NCBI RefSeq assembly: GCF_900104605.1
Contig: NZ_LT629960.1
Span: forward strand, 124,001-188,000
Source of the DNA: Tidjanibacter massiliensis
Lineage (GTDB): Bacteria; Bacteroidota; Bacteroidia; Bacteroidales; Rikenellaceae
Length of the DNA: 64,000 nt
Reading direction: 5' to 3'
Shown: one piece after another, positions 25,806 through 35,256 of the stretch
Layout of the letters: each line of letters starts with the position of its first letter
How positions within the stretch are numbered: position 1 is the stretch's first letter
Notes under the pieces: model-generated
What the model was told of the DNA's origin: nothing
The model's input: the letters and a program-made list of their open reading frames with translations, nothing else
The model's database searches: none
Position numbers and translations under genes: made by a program

Positions 25806-26279
25806 TCATTCGTGATGGTAAGGGGCATGGTGCAGGATGGAGAAGGCGCGGTAGAGCTGTTCGGTGAAGAGGGTGCGTACGAGTTGGTGGGAGAAGGTCA
25901 TGCGCGAAAGCGAAAGCATGGCATCGGCCCTGGCATAGACTTCGCCGGAGAAACCGTAGGGGCCTCCCACGATGAAACATATCCGTCGGGCACTGCCGGT
26001 GAGTTTTCCTCCGAGCCACGCGGCGAACTCCACCGAGCGCATCTCCGTTCCCTTTTCGTCGAGCAGTACGACGTAGTCGCCCGGCGCTGTCTGTCGGAGT
26101 ATCATCTCTCCTTCGGCCTGTTTCTGTATCTGTACGGGCAGTTTCCCGGCGTTGCGGACGTCGGGAAGAAAAACGACGGAGAATCTGGCGTATCGGCTGA
26201 TGCGTTTCGAATAGTCCGCCATGAGGGCGGCTATCTCCGCCGAGTCGGTTTTGCCTACGAGTATGAGGTCTATTCCCAT
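25806..26279 (-). CDS. rlmH: 23S rRNA (pseudouridine-1915-N3)-methyltransferase RlmH
   Basis: A small SPOUT methyltransferase that modifies pseudouridine 1915 in helix 69 of 23S rRNA on assembled 70S ribosomes. The 157-residue length is exact for the family. Conserved elements are the start segment LILVGKTD, LLDEKGTEMRSVEFA, IVGGPYGF in the S-adenosylmethionine knot, and the C-terminal RMTFSHQLVRTLFTEQLYRA. It is the last gene of a likely three-gene unit with the DUF4954 and degenerate glycosidase genes, 65 bp after the latter. Confidence 0.96.
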   Translation of the reverse strand: MGIDLILVGKTDSAEIAALMADYSKRISRYARFSVVFLPDVRNAGKLPVQIQKQAEGEMILRQTAPGDYVVLLDEKGTEMRSVEFAAWLGGKLTGSARRICFIVGGPYGFSGEVYARADAMLSLSRMTFSHQLVRTLFTEQLYRAFSILHHAPYHHE

Positions 26280-26344
26280 GGGTGTCTGTTGTTGTCTCCG
26301 ATGCCGCAGCGCTGTTGGGGGCGCTCGGCCGGGGTTTGTGCCGG

Positions 26345-27721
26345 TCAGCGGGTGAGGGGCAGGTCGTTGTTCCATTCTCCGCCGGCTCCGTCGTACAGTA
26401 TCGGCCGGTTCGGGTCGGCGGTTCGCAGCCACAGATAGGTGCGGTAGAGGTTGAATCCGTTGCCGCTCTGCCCGCCGAGCGACCATGCGACGATGCACGG
26501 ATGGGTGTGGGAGCGGCGGAACATCGCCTGCGTCCGCTCCATGTATTCGGGCAGCCATGCCGGGTCGTTGCTCAGGCATCCTCCGATGCGCCGGTTCCCC
26601 GTCTCGTAGGAGGTGTTGATGTTGGCCTGGTCTATCACGTACATGCCGGTACGGTCGCAGATATCGTAAAACCACCAGGGCTGCGGAGTGTCGGGCCAAA
26701 GCGTGTTGAAGCCCTCTTTTTTCAGGGCGGCTATCTCGCGTCGCAGCGCTGCGGGCGTCGTCGCGTTGCAGCGTGCCGGGCGCAGTTCGACGGGTTTCCC
26801 GTTGCGATAGACTCTCCCTTCGGCATGGGAGACGGTGCCGAAGCCCACGTTTACGGGAACGTATTCGAGGATGCGGTCTCCCTTGCGGACGAAGAGGGTG
26901 AGTCGGTAGAGGGCGGGCTTCTCGGCGCTCCACAGCTTTTTCCCCGCTCCGTATATCGTGGCCCGCAGCGTGACTGTGTCGCGGTCTCCGGCCGGGAGCG
27001 TTACGCGTTTCGTGCCGTACTCTTCCACCCGTCCTTCGGGCGAGAAGACATCGAAACAGAGTGAAAAGGTCTCTTCAGAAGGGTAACGGTTCTCGACGAC
27101 GACGCGGGCGGTCAGTTCGCCGTCACTGCCGGTCAGGACGGTGGACACGTCATAATCCCAGATGCGGGTGCGCGGCTGGGAATAGAGGAAACACGAGGTG
27201 AGGTCGGCCCGCTGCCGGCGGAGTCCCGATTCGGGTTCGTCCGTGTCGGCGGTCAGTTCGATGCGGAGCGTGTTCGTGCGGCCCGCTACGGCATTCGGCA
27301 GCTCGAACTCCGAGGGGGTGCCGCTGTCGCGGGCAGAGCCGACCGCCGTGCCGTTGACCGAGACGCGGTGGCTGTTGCGCCCCCCTTCGCAGTGCAGCAT
27401 GATGATGCGGTCGGCCCAGAACTCCGGCAGTTCCACCGTTGCCGTATAGACGATGTTTCCGTCGGCGGTACGGCTTTGGGTGAAGTTCTCTACCGGGAGA
27501 TAGTTCCATTCGGCCTCCCGGTCGTCGTTCGCGGCGTTCTGTCGGATGGTGTAGCTCATGAATTCGCTGCGCAGAAGCCGTCCCTCGTATCCGGTGGCGG
27601 GGAGGGGCAGCGGGGCTTTCGCTGTCACCGCCGTCGTGTCGGCGGGGGAGGAAGCGTACATCGGGGAGAGGGCGGCTGCCGGGAGCATTGCCGCGAAGAG
27701 GTATCTGTAAAGTGGTTTCAT
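26345..27721 (-). CDS. Truncated, catalytically degenerate GH2 (beta-galactosidase-like) protein
   Basis: A 458-residue exported protein with a signal peptide (residues 1-25). Beta-sandwich domains follow, as in LacZ-type family 2 glycosidases (ELPEFWADRIIMLHCEG; VSVNGTAVG), and then the first part of a TIM barrel. The barrel is recognisable (FYDICDRTGMYVIDQANINT; DPAWLPEYMERTQAMFRRSHTHPCIVAWSLGGQSGNGFN; DPNRPILYDGAGGEWNNDL). The acid/base Asn-Glu of SLGNESG is replaced by Gly417-Gln418, the DEAN motif reads DQAN, and the protein ends about 40 residues later, before the nucleophile. It is therefore probably inactive as a glycosidase and may bind glycans. An ATG at 27787, overlapping the upstream stop, is an alternative start. 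Confidence 0.78.
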   Translation of the reverse strand: MKPLYRYLFAAMLPAAALSPMYASSPADTTAVTAKAPLPLPATGYEGRLLRSEFMSYTIRQNAANDDREAEWNYLPVENFTQSRTADGNIVYTATVELPEFWADRIIMLHCEGGRNSHRVSVNGTAVGSARDSGTPSEFELPNAVAGRTNTLRIELTADTDEPESGLRRQRADLTSCFLYSQPRTRIWDYDVSTVLTGSDGELTARVVVENRYPSEETFSLCFDVFSPEGRVEEYGTKRVTLPAGDRDTVTLRATIYGAGKKLWSAEKPALYRLTLFVRKGDRILEYVPVNVGFGTVSHAEGRVYRNGKPVELRPARCNATTPAALRREIAALKKEGFNTLWPDTPQPWWFYDICDRTGMYVIDQANINTSYETGNRRIGGCLSNDPAWLPEYMERTQAMFRRSHTHPCIVAWSLGGQSGNGFNLYRTYLWLRTADPNRPILYDGAGGEWNNDLPLTR

Positions 27722-27783
27722 TCTCGCTGTCAATCTGGTTCCGTATCCGGTTTGTGTCATGCACAGGTAGGCGGCTTTGCTGT

Positions 27784-29532
27784 TCATCGGATTCCCCGCA
27801 CTGCCCGGAAATCCGCCATGCGTCCCTCGTCATCCGGCGCGTCGATGCCGTATCCTATGGCCATGGAGGCCTCCTGTTCGGAGCGCATGTCGTCTGCCGC
27901 CATGGCGGCGAGTTTTGCTGCTGCGGCCGTACCCGCTTCGATGGCGGCTTCGATGTCAACGGCTGTCGGACGGTGACCGAGCAGCTCCTCCAATCGGTGG
28001 AACGCCCACCCTGCGGCGTATTCACCGTACCGTTCGTGGGCCTTCTTCAGCGCGCCGCACACCTCCGCCGTCGAGGCAAGTTCTTCGGAGTCGATGCGGT
28101 CGAGAATGCCTTCCATTACCCGCAGCGGGATGTACATGCCTCCTGCATCGGCCCATCGGCCGGTTCCGTCTGCATCAGGCGCTTTCCCGGCAGCCAGCAT
28201 CGCACCGAGGTACTTCTCCTGGGCGAGGCGGTAGAGTCGCAGTCCCCGGCGGAGCATGCCCGTCCGGATGCGGAGCCTGCGGTAGGTGCAGACGTCGCCC
28301 GTCTCCCTGCCGAGCAGTTCTTCGCAGGCGGCGATGGCGGCGGTGATGCGTTCGGCGATGTAGGGGTTGCACTCCTCGAAGTTGATGAGGTCGCCCGCAT
28401 ACCGGTCGCGCCGGTCGCGCTGCGGCCATTTGGCCAGGTCGCGGGCCGCGCCGGCGGTGGCGAGGTTGCTGCCGGGCAGCAGCCAGGAGTATCCCTCCTG
28501 CTCGATGAGCAGCGAAAAGGGGAAACATTCCGTGTCGGGATGCGATTTGTGGCGTCCTATCACCGTGGTGAAGGCGCCGTCGAGCGCCGGGAGCATCATG
28601 TAGGCGTCGCTCCCGTATTTGCAGCCCCGCTGGTGGATGCCCTGGTGGACGGGGCCCGACTTGAGCAGGTGGTTGCTCTGGTTCGTTCCGCTCCCGGCAT
28701 TGAAGAAGGAGAACATGCCCGCTATGAGAAGCGTCGATTTGTGGTGCGATATGGTGTAGGGGCCGGCCAGTACGCTGCATGCTTCGCCGTTGTCGCAGTG
28801 GCTTCCGGCGAAGAAGAGCGAATCGGTCGCCGTGAGGGCCGAGGCACGGGTGGCATTCCCGAAGAAACAGCGCTCGGCGACCGTCCCGTTGTCGATGATG
28901 CTGTTGCCGCACACGATGAAGTCGCGCATCTTCACGCCGGGGCCTATGTAGGTCCGTTGCCCCGGATGGGAGGCGACCGTCCCGTTGCTGAGGAACGATG
29001 CCCCTTCCACGACGGCATCCGGCCCGATGGCTACGTTTCGCAGTATGCCGCACGAGGAGATACGGGTGCCGGGCCCTACCGTGCAGAGCGACGCTGCCGC
29101 GGGGAGAGTGAACTCCCGTTCCGCCATGCCGAGCAGCCGCTCGACGGTGGCCGGCCGGTGGCGGTACATGGCGATGATGTAGGCGAGTTGCGAAGTGAGC
29201 CCCGTGAAGAGCGGAATCTCCCGGCCGCCGGCTTCGTTCACCGCCGCTGCGGGAATGCCGCTGCCGAAGCTGCTGCGCCCCGTGGCCTCCACCGCCGAAG
29301 TGTCTTCCACCGTAGCGCCTGCGCCGATGTCGCATCCCGACAGGCGCCCGACGTTGCGCAGACGGACGCCCGTGCCGATGCGAACCGTTCCGCGGAAACC
29401 GCAGCCGCGTACCGTGTCGGGCGTGAAGTCCGTCGTTACCTCTATCGAATCCCAATCCTCTGCCGTGCAGCCCTGTGCCTGCAGTCTGCCGCGCTCATCG
29501 GCGGTCAGTTTCCTGTAATCTTCCATAAGCAT
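27784..29532 (-). CDS. DUF4954 left-handed beta-helix protein
   Basis: A 582-residue protein matching the Bacteroidota DUF4954 family. From about residue 35 to 270 it shows degenerate hexapeptide-repeat strands typical of left-handed beta-helices (CGFRGTVRIGTGVRLRNVG; CDIGAGATVEDTSAV; VAIGPDAVVEGASFLSNGTV). The family block NQSNHLLKSGPVHQGIHQRGCKYGSDAYMMLPA follows, and a helical C-terminus. Proteins of this class resemble sugar-nucleotide or acyl transferases, but no activity is established. No signal peptide is seen. It is the first gene of the unit with the degenerate glycosidase and rlmH. Confidence 0.8.
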   Translation of the reverse strand: MLMEDYRKLTADERGRLQAQGCTAEDWDSIEVTTDFTPDTVRGCGFRGTVRIGTGVRLRNVGRLSGCDIGAGATVEDTSAVEATGRSSFGSGIPAAAVNEAGGREIPLFTGLTSQLAYIIAMYRHRPATVERLLGMAEREFTLPAAASLCTVGPGTRISSCGILRNVAIGPDAVVEGASFLSNGTVASHPGQRTYIGPGVKMRDFIVCGNSIIDNGTVAERCFFGNATRASALTATDSLFFAGSHCDNGEACSVLAGPYTISHHKSTLLIAGMFSFFNAGSGTNQSNHLLKSGPVHQGIHQRGCKYGSDAYMMLPALDGAFTTVIGRHKSHPDTECFPFSLLIEQEGYSWLLPGSNLATAGAARDLAKWPQRDRRDRYAGDLINFEECNPYIAERITAAIAACEELLGRETGDVCTYRRLRIRTGMLRRGLRLYRLAQEKYLGAMLAAGKAPDADGTGRWADAGGMYIPLRVMEGILDRIDSEELASTAEVCGALKKAHERYGEYAAGWAFHRLEELLGHRPTAVDIEAAIEAGTAAAAKLAAMAADDMRSEQEASMAIGYGIDAPDDEGRMADFRAVRGIR

Positions 29533-29699
29533 GGCCGGTTAATGCGTGATGCGGAACACGCGTCCGCACACTGACAAAGATATTCGATTTGTACGGAACG
29601 GACAAGGCAATCGTGTCGTCGGTGCGGTACAGGGATGTTTTTTGCGGCTTTCCGGCCCATTTGTGACGTCTTTCCTGCGTGAGTATGGGAAAAAATGCC

Positions 29700-29708
29700 G
29701 ATATTTGC
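29700..29708 (+). promoter_or_regulatory. Weak -7-like box before asnS
   Basis: GATATTTGC departs from TAnnTTTGC at the first base. It lies 44 bp before the asnS start and is the best candidate in the interval. Confidence 0.3.
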
Positions 29709-29752
29709 GTTTGGTTTGAAAAAAGTATCGTAACGAATAAAGTATTAACGCA

Positions 29753-31150
29753 ATGTCGGAAGTGAAAAGGACGATGGTCGCGGAGCTGCTGCGCTCCGGC
29801 CGGGTGGATACCGAAGTGGTCGTAAAGGGATGGGTACGTACCAAGAGGGGAAACAAGAACGTGGCGTTCATCGCCCTCAACGACGGTTCGACAATTAACA
29901 ATATCCAGATAGTGGCCGATGTCGCCGCTTTCGACGGCGAATTGTTGAAGCGGATAACCACCGGCGCCTGCATCTGCGCGCGCGGTTTGCTTGTCGAATC
30001 GGCCGGTTCCGGCCAGCGTGTCGAAATACAGGCGCGGGAGCTGGAGGTGTACGGCGAGGCCGACCCCGAAACGTATCCGCTTCAGAAGAAGGGCCATACG
30101 CTCGAATTCCTGCGTGAGATAGCGCATCTGCGTCCGCGTACCAATACTTTCGGTGCGGTGCTGCGCATCCGCCACGCGATGGCCTTTGCCATCCACAAAT
30201 TTTTTAACGACAAGGGATTTTACTATTTGCATACGCCTATCATAACGGCTTCCGATGCGGAGGGTGCCGGCGCCATGTTCCAGGTGACGACGCTCGACCT
30301 GAAGAATCCGCCCCGTACCGAAGAGGGGAGGATAGACTATTCGCAGGATTTCTTCGGCCGCTCCACGAACCTGACCGTGTCGGGGCAGTTGGAGGGCGAG
30401 CTGGGAGCTACTGCACTTTCGCAGATATATACCTTCGGGCCTACATTCCGTGCGGAGAATTCCAACACGCCGCGCCATTTGGCCGAGTTCTGGATGATTG
30501 AGCCGGAGATGGCGTTCTACGAGCTGGAGGACAACATGGACCTGGCCGAGGAGTTCCTCAAATACCTGATTCGCTATGCGCTCGACAACTGCATGGAGGA
30601 CCTCGAATTCCTGAACAAGATGTACGACGACGGCCTTGTCGAACGGCTCCGTTCGGTCGTGGCGGAAGAGTTCGTCCGGCTGGACTACACCGAAGGGGTG
30701 GAGATACTCAAGGCCAGCGGCGAGAAGTTCGAGTTCCCGGTGGAGTGGGGATGCGACCTGCAGAGCGAACACGAACGCTATCTGGTGGAGAGGCATTTCC
30801 GGAAACCGGTCATCCTCATCAACTATCCGAAGGAAATCAAGGCGTTCTACATGAAACAGAACGACGACGGCAAGACCGTCCGCGCCATGGACGTGCTCTT
30901 CCCGAAGATAGGCGAGATAATCGGCGGCTCGGAGCGGGAGGCCGATTACGGTAAACTCGATGCGCGCATCAGGGAGCTCGGCATGAGTATGGATACGCTC
31001 TGGTGGTACATGGATACGCGCCGTTTCGGTTCGGCACCCCACAGCGGTTTCGGTCTCGGTTTCGAGCGGTTGTTGCTGTTCGTGACCGGCATGGCGAATA
31101 TCCGCGACGTGATACCTTTTCCGCGCACTCCCAAGAATGCGGAGTTCTGA
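29753..31150 (+). CDS. asnS: Asparaginyl-tRNA synthetase
   Basis: Charges tRNA-Asn. The 465-residue protein has an N-terminal OB fold ([25 protein letters not shown]) and the class IIb catalytic core. Motif 2 is [24 protein letters not shown] and motif 3 is [29 protein letters not shown]. Length and ending (PKNAEF) are typical of Bacteroidota AsnS rather than AspS. It is separated from rpoN by about 200 bp containing an imperfect GC-rich hairpin near 31303-31332, which could terminate it. Confidence 0.96.
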   Translation: MSEVKRTMVAELLRSGRVDTEVVVKGWVRTKRGNKNVAFIALNDGSTINNIQIVADVAAFDGELLKRITTGACICARGLLVESAGSGQRVEIQARELEVYGEADPETYPLQKKGHTLEFLREIAHLRPRTNTFGAVLRIRHAMAFAIHKFFNDKGFYYLHTPIITASDAEGAGAMFQVTTLDLKNPPRTEEGRIDYSQDFFGRSTNLTVSGQLEGELGATALSQIYTFGPTFRAENSNTPRHLAEFWMIEPEMAFYELEDNMDLAEEFLKYLIRYALDNCMEDLEFLNKMYDDGLVERLRSVVAEEFVRLDYTEGVEILKASGEKFEFPVEWGCDLQSEHERYLVERHFRKPVILINYPKEIKAFYMKQNDDGKTVRAMDVLFPKIGEIIGGSEREADYGKLDARIRELGMSMDTLWWYMDTRRFGSAPHSGFGLGFERLLLFVTGMANIRDVIPFPRTPKNAEF

Positions 31151-31353
31151 CGGCGGCGGCCTGCGTGCGTGGTGCGGTTTCTGGCATGGTCTTTGGTAAG
31201 AGCCGGGAGAGTGCCGTTCTGCACCGGAGGCGATACGGACGTATGTTGCCGGATGCTGCCCGATTGGAGGTCGGAGAGAAAGAGATGAAGTAACCTGTGA
31301 CGGCCCGTCTGCCGAAAGAGCGGCGGGCCGTCCGAAACGACAGCAAGCGATTT

Positions 31354-32790
31354 ATGCCCGCAATTAACCAGAAACAAGTTTTAAAACAGCTTCAGAAGCT
31401 ATCGCCGCAGCAGATACAGATGATAAAGCTGCTCGAACTGCCTACCTTGCAGTTGGAACAGCGCGTCAAACAGGAGATTGAGGAGAACCCGGTACTCGAA
31501 GAGGAACAGCAGACCGCCGAAGAGAGCACCGAGGACAACGGCATGCCTAAAGAGGTGTCGATGGAAGAGTACCTCAAGGAGGCCGAAACGCCCGCCTATA
31601 AATCCTATGTCAATAACTATTCGCGCGACGACAAGGCCCGGCAGGTGGTGCTGTTCGAGGGAATGAGCATGCACGAGTACCTGACGGAACAGCTCTCTTA
31701 CCGTGAAATGCCTCAGGAACAGTTCGAAATAGCCCGTTACATCATAGGCAACATAGACGACGACGGTTACCTGCGGCTCGACCTGCAGTCCATTTCCGAC
31801 GACATCGCATTCAATTACGGCAAGGAGATAGACATACCGGAACTGGAGGAGGGGCTCCGTGTGGTACAGTCGCTCGAACCGCCCGGGGTGGGAGCCCGCG
31901 ACATACGGGAGTGCCTGTTGCTGCAGTTGGAGCGCCGCAGCAATCTGACTGCTGCCCAGGTGCTGGCCAAACGGATTCTGGAGAACTGTTTCACGGAGTT
32001 TACCAAGAAACATTTCGAGAAGATAATGGGGCGTCTCGGAATAAGCGAGGAGCAGTTCCGTGCCGCCATCGAGGAGATACAGCGCCTTTCGCCCAAGCCG
32101 GGCAACCTCTACAACGAGGGAGGGAACATCGCCTCGCCCTACGTGATACCCGATTTCATCCTCGACGAGCGGGACGGCGAACTGATGCTCCGGCTGAACT
32201 CCTACAACGTCCCCGAACTGAAGATAAACCGCAAATACGCCGACATGATACGGCAGATGGCACACTCCTCCGGCAATCCGTCGCAGGAGGACAAGGAGGC
32301 TCTCCAGTTCGTGAAGAACAAGATAGATTCCGCCAAATGGTTCATATCGGCCATCAAGCAGCGGCAGGATACGCTGATGCGGACGATGCAGGCCATCGTG
32401 GATTATCAGCGGGAGTATTTCCTCGACGGTAATGAGAGTAAACTCAAACCGATGATATTGAAGGATATCGCCGATATGACGGGGCTCGACGTCTCCACTA
32501 TTTCGCGGGTGGTGAACAGCAAGTACGTCCAGACGGGATTCGGTATCATCTCCCTCAAGCAGCTCTTTTCGGAGGCGATGCAGACCGACAGCGGCGAGGA
32601 GGTCTCCTCATACGAAATCAAGAACATTCTCTCCGAGTGTATCGACCGGGAGGATAAGCGCAAACCGCTGACGGATGAGGCACTCATGGAGATACTCAAC
32701 AACATGGGCTACCATATCGCCCGGCGTACGGTGGCCAAATACCGCGAGATGCTCGGAATTCCGGTGGCCCGGCTCCGCAAGGAACTCTGA
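31354..32790 (+). CDS. rpoN: RNA polymerase sigma-54 factor
   Basis: Sigma-54, which needs AAA+ enhancer-binding activators to open promoters. The 478-residue protein has region I rich in Gln/Leu (LKQLQKLSPQQIQMIKLLELPTLQLEQRVKQEIEENPVLE), an acidic region II, and the core-binding and DNA-binding domains. The RpoN box is ARRTVAKYREMLGIPVARLRK at the C-terminus. The start at 31354 (MPAINQKQVLKQ) is the family start. The 19 residues before it in the open frame look non-coding. A T-tailed hairpin ends the transcript about 120 bp downstream. Confidence 0.96.
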   Translation: MPAINQKQVLKQLQKLSPQQIQMIKLLELPTLQLEQRVKQEIEENPVLEEEQQTAEESTEDNGMPKEVSMEEYLKEAETPAYKSYVNNYSRDDKARQVVLFEGMSMHEYLTEQLSYREMPQEQFEIARYIIGNIDDDGYLRLDLQSISDDIAFNYGKEIDIPELEEGLRVVQSLEPPGVGARDIRECLLLQLERRSNLTAAQVLAKRILENCFTEFTKKHFEKIMGRLGISEEQFRAAIEEIQRLSPKPGNLYNEGGNIASPYVIPDFILDERDGELMLRLNSYNVPELKINRKYADMIRQMAHSSGNPSQEDKEALQFVKNKIDSAKWFISAIKQRQDTLMRTMQAIVDYQREYFLDGNESKLKPMILKDIADMTGLDVSTISRVVNSKYVQTGFGIISLKQLFSEAMQTDSGEEVSSYEIKNILSECIDREDKRKPLTDEALMEILNNMGYHIARRTVAKYREMLGIPVARLRKEL

Positions 32791-33253
32791 AACCGCAGGG
32801 ATGCAAAGGCGGCTGTGGCCGATTGCAGCGGCAGCCTCGTTGCCGCCAGGCCCTCCTTGTGAAGCAGGCTTTTTTTCGTACCCCGTAATTTTACCGATTC
32901 TTAGATAGCGGAGAGGCTGTGCCGTGTCGGACCTGTTGTCCGATTCGATACGGCCTCTCTTTTTGGGTATGCGAGCCGGAGAGCGTGTTTCCGGCAGGTC
33001 ATGCGGCGAGTCCGGCCCGTATCCCGTCCGTATCCCGTCCGGGGAAGAGAGGCGGGAAGGAGGAATGTTCGGGGAACGGCTGCGGTGGGCGGGCCGAGTG
33101 GTTGAACGGCGTGCGCACTGGTCGGTATCGCATGAATTCGTAGAATAGTAGAATAAAAGAGAGGTTTTCCTGTACCGTAACGCGATAAATCGTAACTTTA
33201 CCGACCGTTCGGCCGGTTCCGGAGCCGGCGGTTAAAAACGGAAGGATTTGCTT
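32791..33253. other. Intergenic region between rpoN and a membrane protein gene
   Basis: About 460 bp without a convincing gene. It holds the rpoN terminator at 32912-32964. Near 33192 a TAACTTTA sequence, one base off the -7 consensus, is a candidate promoter for the next gene, leaving about 55 nt of leader. Short frames here have no conserved look. Confidence 0.4.
32912..32964 (+). terminator. Terminator downstream of rpoN
   Basis: A 20-bp imperfect stem (32912-32931 with 32939-32958, with several G-T wobbles and two mismatches), followed by CTTTTT. Confidence 0.65.
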
Positions 33254-33889
33254 ATGGATACTTGCATGGAGGAGCGCAGCGTGTGGGCCTCGCTCAGTCG
33301 GGGCGTATCATACTTGTTGCATCCCTTTTTGATGCCGGTATGGCTGTTGCTGATACTTTTCGGGACGGGAATCCTGCCCATCTACCTGCCCGTCGGGATA
33401 AAACGTTATATCCTGATGGTAGTCACGGTCGATACGCTTGTCGTACCTGCGCTGGGGATTCTTTTGATGCGGGTGTTCGGGCTTCTCGGCGATTTTTCGC
33501 TTTCCCGGCGCCACGAACGCACGCTGCCGATGCTGATTGTGGCGCTGTGTTACGGGCTGTGCGGCTGGATGCTCGGCTCCTCTCCCATGCTGTTCCTGCT
33601 CCGGCGGATGATGTTCGCCGCCATGGCCTGTACGCTTTTCGCGCTGTTGGTGAACCTGCGGTGGCAGGTCAGCCTGCACATGACGGCAGCGGGTGCGGCG
33701 ACGGGTATGGTCGCCATCCTGTTGTATGCCGGTTATACCAATCTCGTCTGGGTATTCTGCGGTGCGGTTCTGTGTTCCGGCGTGTTGGGTTCGGCCCGGC
33801 TCTGTCTCGGAAAACATACGCCCGCTCAGGTGGCCGTAGGGTTTGCCGGCGGCTTCCTGCTCGCCGTCGCGGTACTGCTGCTGGCCTGA
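33254..33889 (+). CDS. PAP2-like integral membrane protein
   Basis: A 211-residue membrane protein with about six hydrophobic segments (LLLILFGTGILPIYL; YILMVVTVDTLVVPALGILLM; LFALLVNL; GMVAILLYAGYTNLVWVF and a C-terminal helix). It keeps features of the PAP2 phosphatase superfamily: a Ser-x-His segment (VSLHMTAAGAATG, motif 2-like) and ARLCLGKHTPAQVAVGF (motif 3-like). The canonical motif 1 is not clear; RRHERTLP is the nearest. It may be a lipid phosphatase or an inactive relative. An upstream TTG at 33248 is less likely than the ATG at 33254. Confidence 0.65.
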   Translation: MDTCMEERSVWASLSRGVSYLLHPFLMPVWLLLILFGTGILPIYLPVGIKRYILMVVTVDTLVVPALGILLMRVFGLLGDFSLSRRHERTLPMLIVALCYGLCGWMLGSSPMLFLLRRMMFAAMACTLFALLVNLRWQVSLHMTAAGAATGMVAILLYAGYTNLVWVFCGAVLCSGVLGSARLCLGKHTPAQVAVGFAGGFLLAVAVLLLA

Positions 33890-33902
33890 AAGCGGCTCGG
33901 AG

Positions 33903-33947
33903 GGGACACGAAGGGCGACACAAATTTTGTGTCGCCCTTCGTGTCCC
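33903..33947. terminator. Perfect long hairpin between convergent genes
   Basis: Positions 33903-33924 are the exact reverse complement of 33926-33947. The stem has a self-complementary AAATTT centre, giving effectively a 19-20-bp stem. It lies between the PAP2-like gene and kdsC. Confidence 0.7.
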
Positions 33948-33964
33948 GGTGCGTTCCCGCGGTT

Positions 33965-34498
33965 TCAGGCCGATACCGCATGTATCCCTTTCAGGTGGCG
34001 TGCCCAATTCCCCTGTGCCCGCAGCACCTGTTCGATGATGTCGCGTACACAGCCGTGGCCGCCGGGGAATTCCGATACGTAGCGCGAAGCCTCGATGATT
34101 TCGCATGAGGCATCTGCCGGGCAGACGGGGAGTCCTACCGCCTGCATACACTCCAGGTCGGGAATGTCGTCGCCCATGAACAGGACGTTTTCCGGGTCGA
34201 GGGAGTGCCGTTCCATGATTCCGCTCAGAACGGCTATCTTATCGGATACGTTGACATGCAGCTCGGTGACGCCGAGATAGCTGAAACGTTTGTAAAGAAT
34301 GTCGCCGCGGCCGCCCGTAACGATGAATATCTTGTATCCCTGCCTGACGGCGTAGCTTACCGCATAGCCGTCCTTGGCATTGTAGGCGCGCAGAAAATCG
34401 CCGTCGGCCAGAGGCATGATGTTCCCGTCGGTGAATACTCCGTCTACGTCGAATACGAACGCCTCGGTCCGTGCTATGTCCTCTTTGAAGTTTCCCAT
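33965..34498 (-). CDS. kdsC: 3-deoxy-D-manno-octulosonate 8-phosphate phosphatase (KdsC-like HAD)
   Basis: Dephosphorylates KDO-8-phosphate to KDO for lipopolysaccharide core synthesis. The 177-residue protein is a capless HAD phosphatase. Motif I is FDVDGVFTDG (about residues 15-24), motif II sits in FIVTGGRG, and motif III/IV in VLFMGDDIPDLECMQ. No other KDO genes are adjacent. The same family also contains sugar phosphatases of other specificity, so substrate assignment is by family. Its start overlaps the DUF2520 gene by 25 bp, indicating coupling. Confidence 0.88.
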   Translation of the reverse strand: MGNFKEDIARTEAFVFDVDGVFTDGNIMPLADGDFLRAYNAKDGYAVSYAVRQGYKIFIVTGGRGDILYKRFSYLGVTELHVNVSDKIAVLSGIMERHSLDPENVLFMGDDIPDLECMQAVGLPVCPADASCEIIEASRYVSEFPGGHGCVRDIIEQVLRAQGNWARHLKGIHAVSA

Positions 34499-35256
34499 AT
34501 GCTTTCGCTCAGTAATTTGTATATCTTGTTGTATCGTTCGTCGTTTTCGCGTGCGAGGATGGCCTCGTGGCGGCGCATGGTGACGGTGTCGCCGCGGACC
34601 GCGGGACCGGTCTGTACGGCCGCGGGATTGTCCGTCGCTACGGCTTTGGCTGCCGTTTCGAGTACCAGCGGCCCCAGTATGCCGAAATCGAGTCCCTCCT
34701 TCTCCAGCAGCCTGCCCGCGATAGCGTAAAGGTGGTTGGAAAAGTTACATGCGAAGACTGCCGCTGCGTGGAGTCTGCCACGTCGGGCGCTGTCGGCTTC
34801 GCGGACACAGTCGGAGAGCGCCTCCGCGAAGTCCCGGACGGTGCGGCCGGCCCGGTCGGTGGTGTATTCGATGAAGAGGGGGACGGTGCGGAAATCGATG
34901 CTGCGTCCCGCCGAAAAGGTTTGCAGCGGATAGCATACGGCCCGGTCGGCGGCGACGCACCGCAGCGAATCGATGCCGAGCCCTCCGGAGGTATGGGCTA
35001 CCGTGGCGCCGGGAGGCGTGCGCAGCCGTGCGGAAACCTCTTCCACCGCCGAATCGCTGACGGCTATCAGGTAGAGGTCGGCCTCTGCCGTCTCCTCCGG
35101 TCGGGCAATGTATTCGGCTCCGTACCGGTCGGCGAGCTCCCGGCCGCGGAGAGGGTTGCGTGCGCATAGTTGTTTCAGGTGCAGGCTGTCCTGTCCGGCG
35201 ACGGCTCCGGCGAGGGCTGCCGCCACATTACCGCTCCCTATTATCGTTATCTCCAT
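34474..35256 (-). CDS. Rossmann-like / DUF2520 domain protein
   Basis: A 260-residue protein with an N-terminal NAD(P)-binding Rossmann segment (MEITIIGSGNVAAALAGAV, residues 1-19) and the region ADLYLIAVSDSAVEEVSARL. A HTSG-type motif (VAHTSGGLGIDSL) is followed by the C-terminal DUF2520 helical domain (HAAAVFACNFSNHLYAIAGRLLEKEGLDF). It resembles ketopantoate reductase/pyrroline-5-carboxylate reductase folds, but its substrate is unknown. It lies between YihY (29-bp overlap at its 5' end) and kdsC (25-bp overlap at its 3' end), a tightly packed operon. Confidence 0.82.
   Translation of the reverse strand: MEITIIGSGNVAAALAGAVAGQDSLHLKQLCARNPLRGRELADRYGAEYIARPEETAEADLYLIAVSDSAVEEVSARLRTPPGATVAHTSGGLGIDSLRCVAADRAVCYPLQTFSAGRSIDFRTVPLFIEYTTDRAGRTVRDFAEALSDCVREADSARRGRLHAAAVFACNFSNHLYAIAGRLLEKEGLDFGILGPLVLETAAKAVATDNPAAVQTGPAVRGDTVTMRRHEAILARENDERYNKIYKLLSESIWETSKRT

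Noticed and set aside
27688-29574. A 628-residue plus-strand open frame
   Set aside because: Antisense to the DUF4954 gene; the translation is Arg/Gly/Val-rich without domains.
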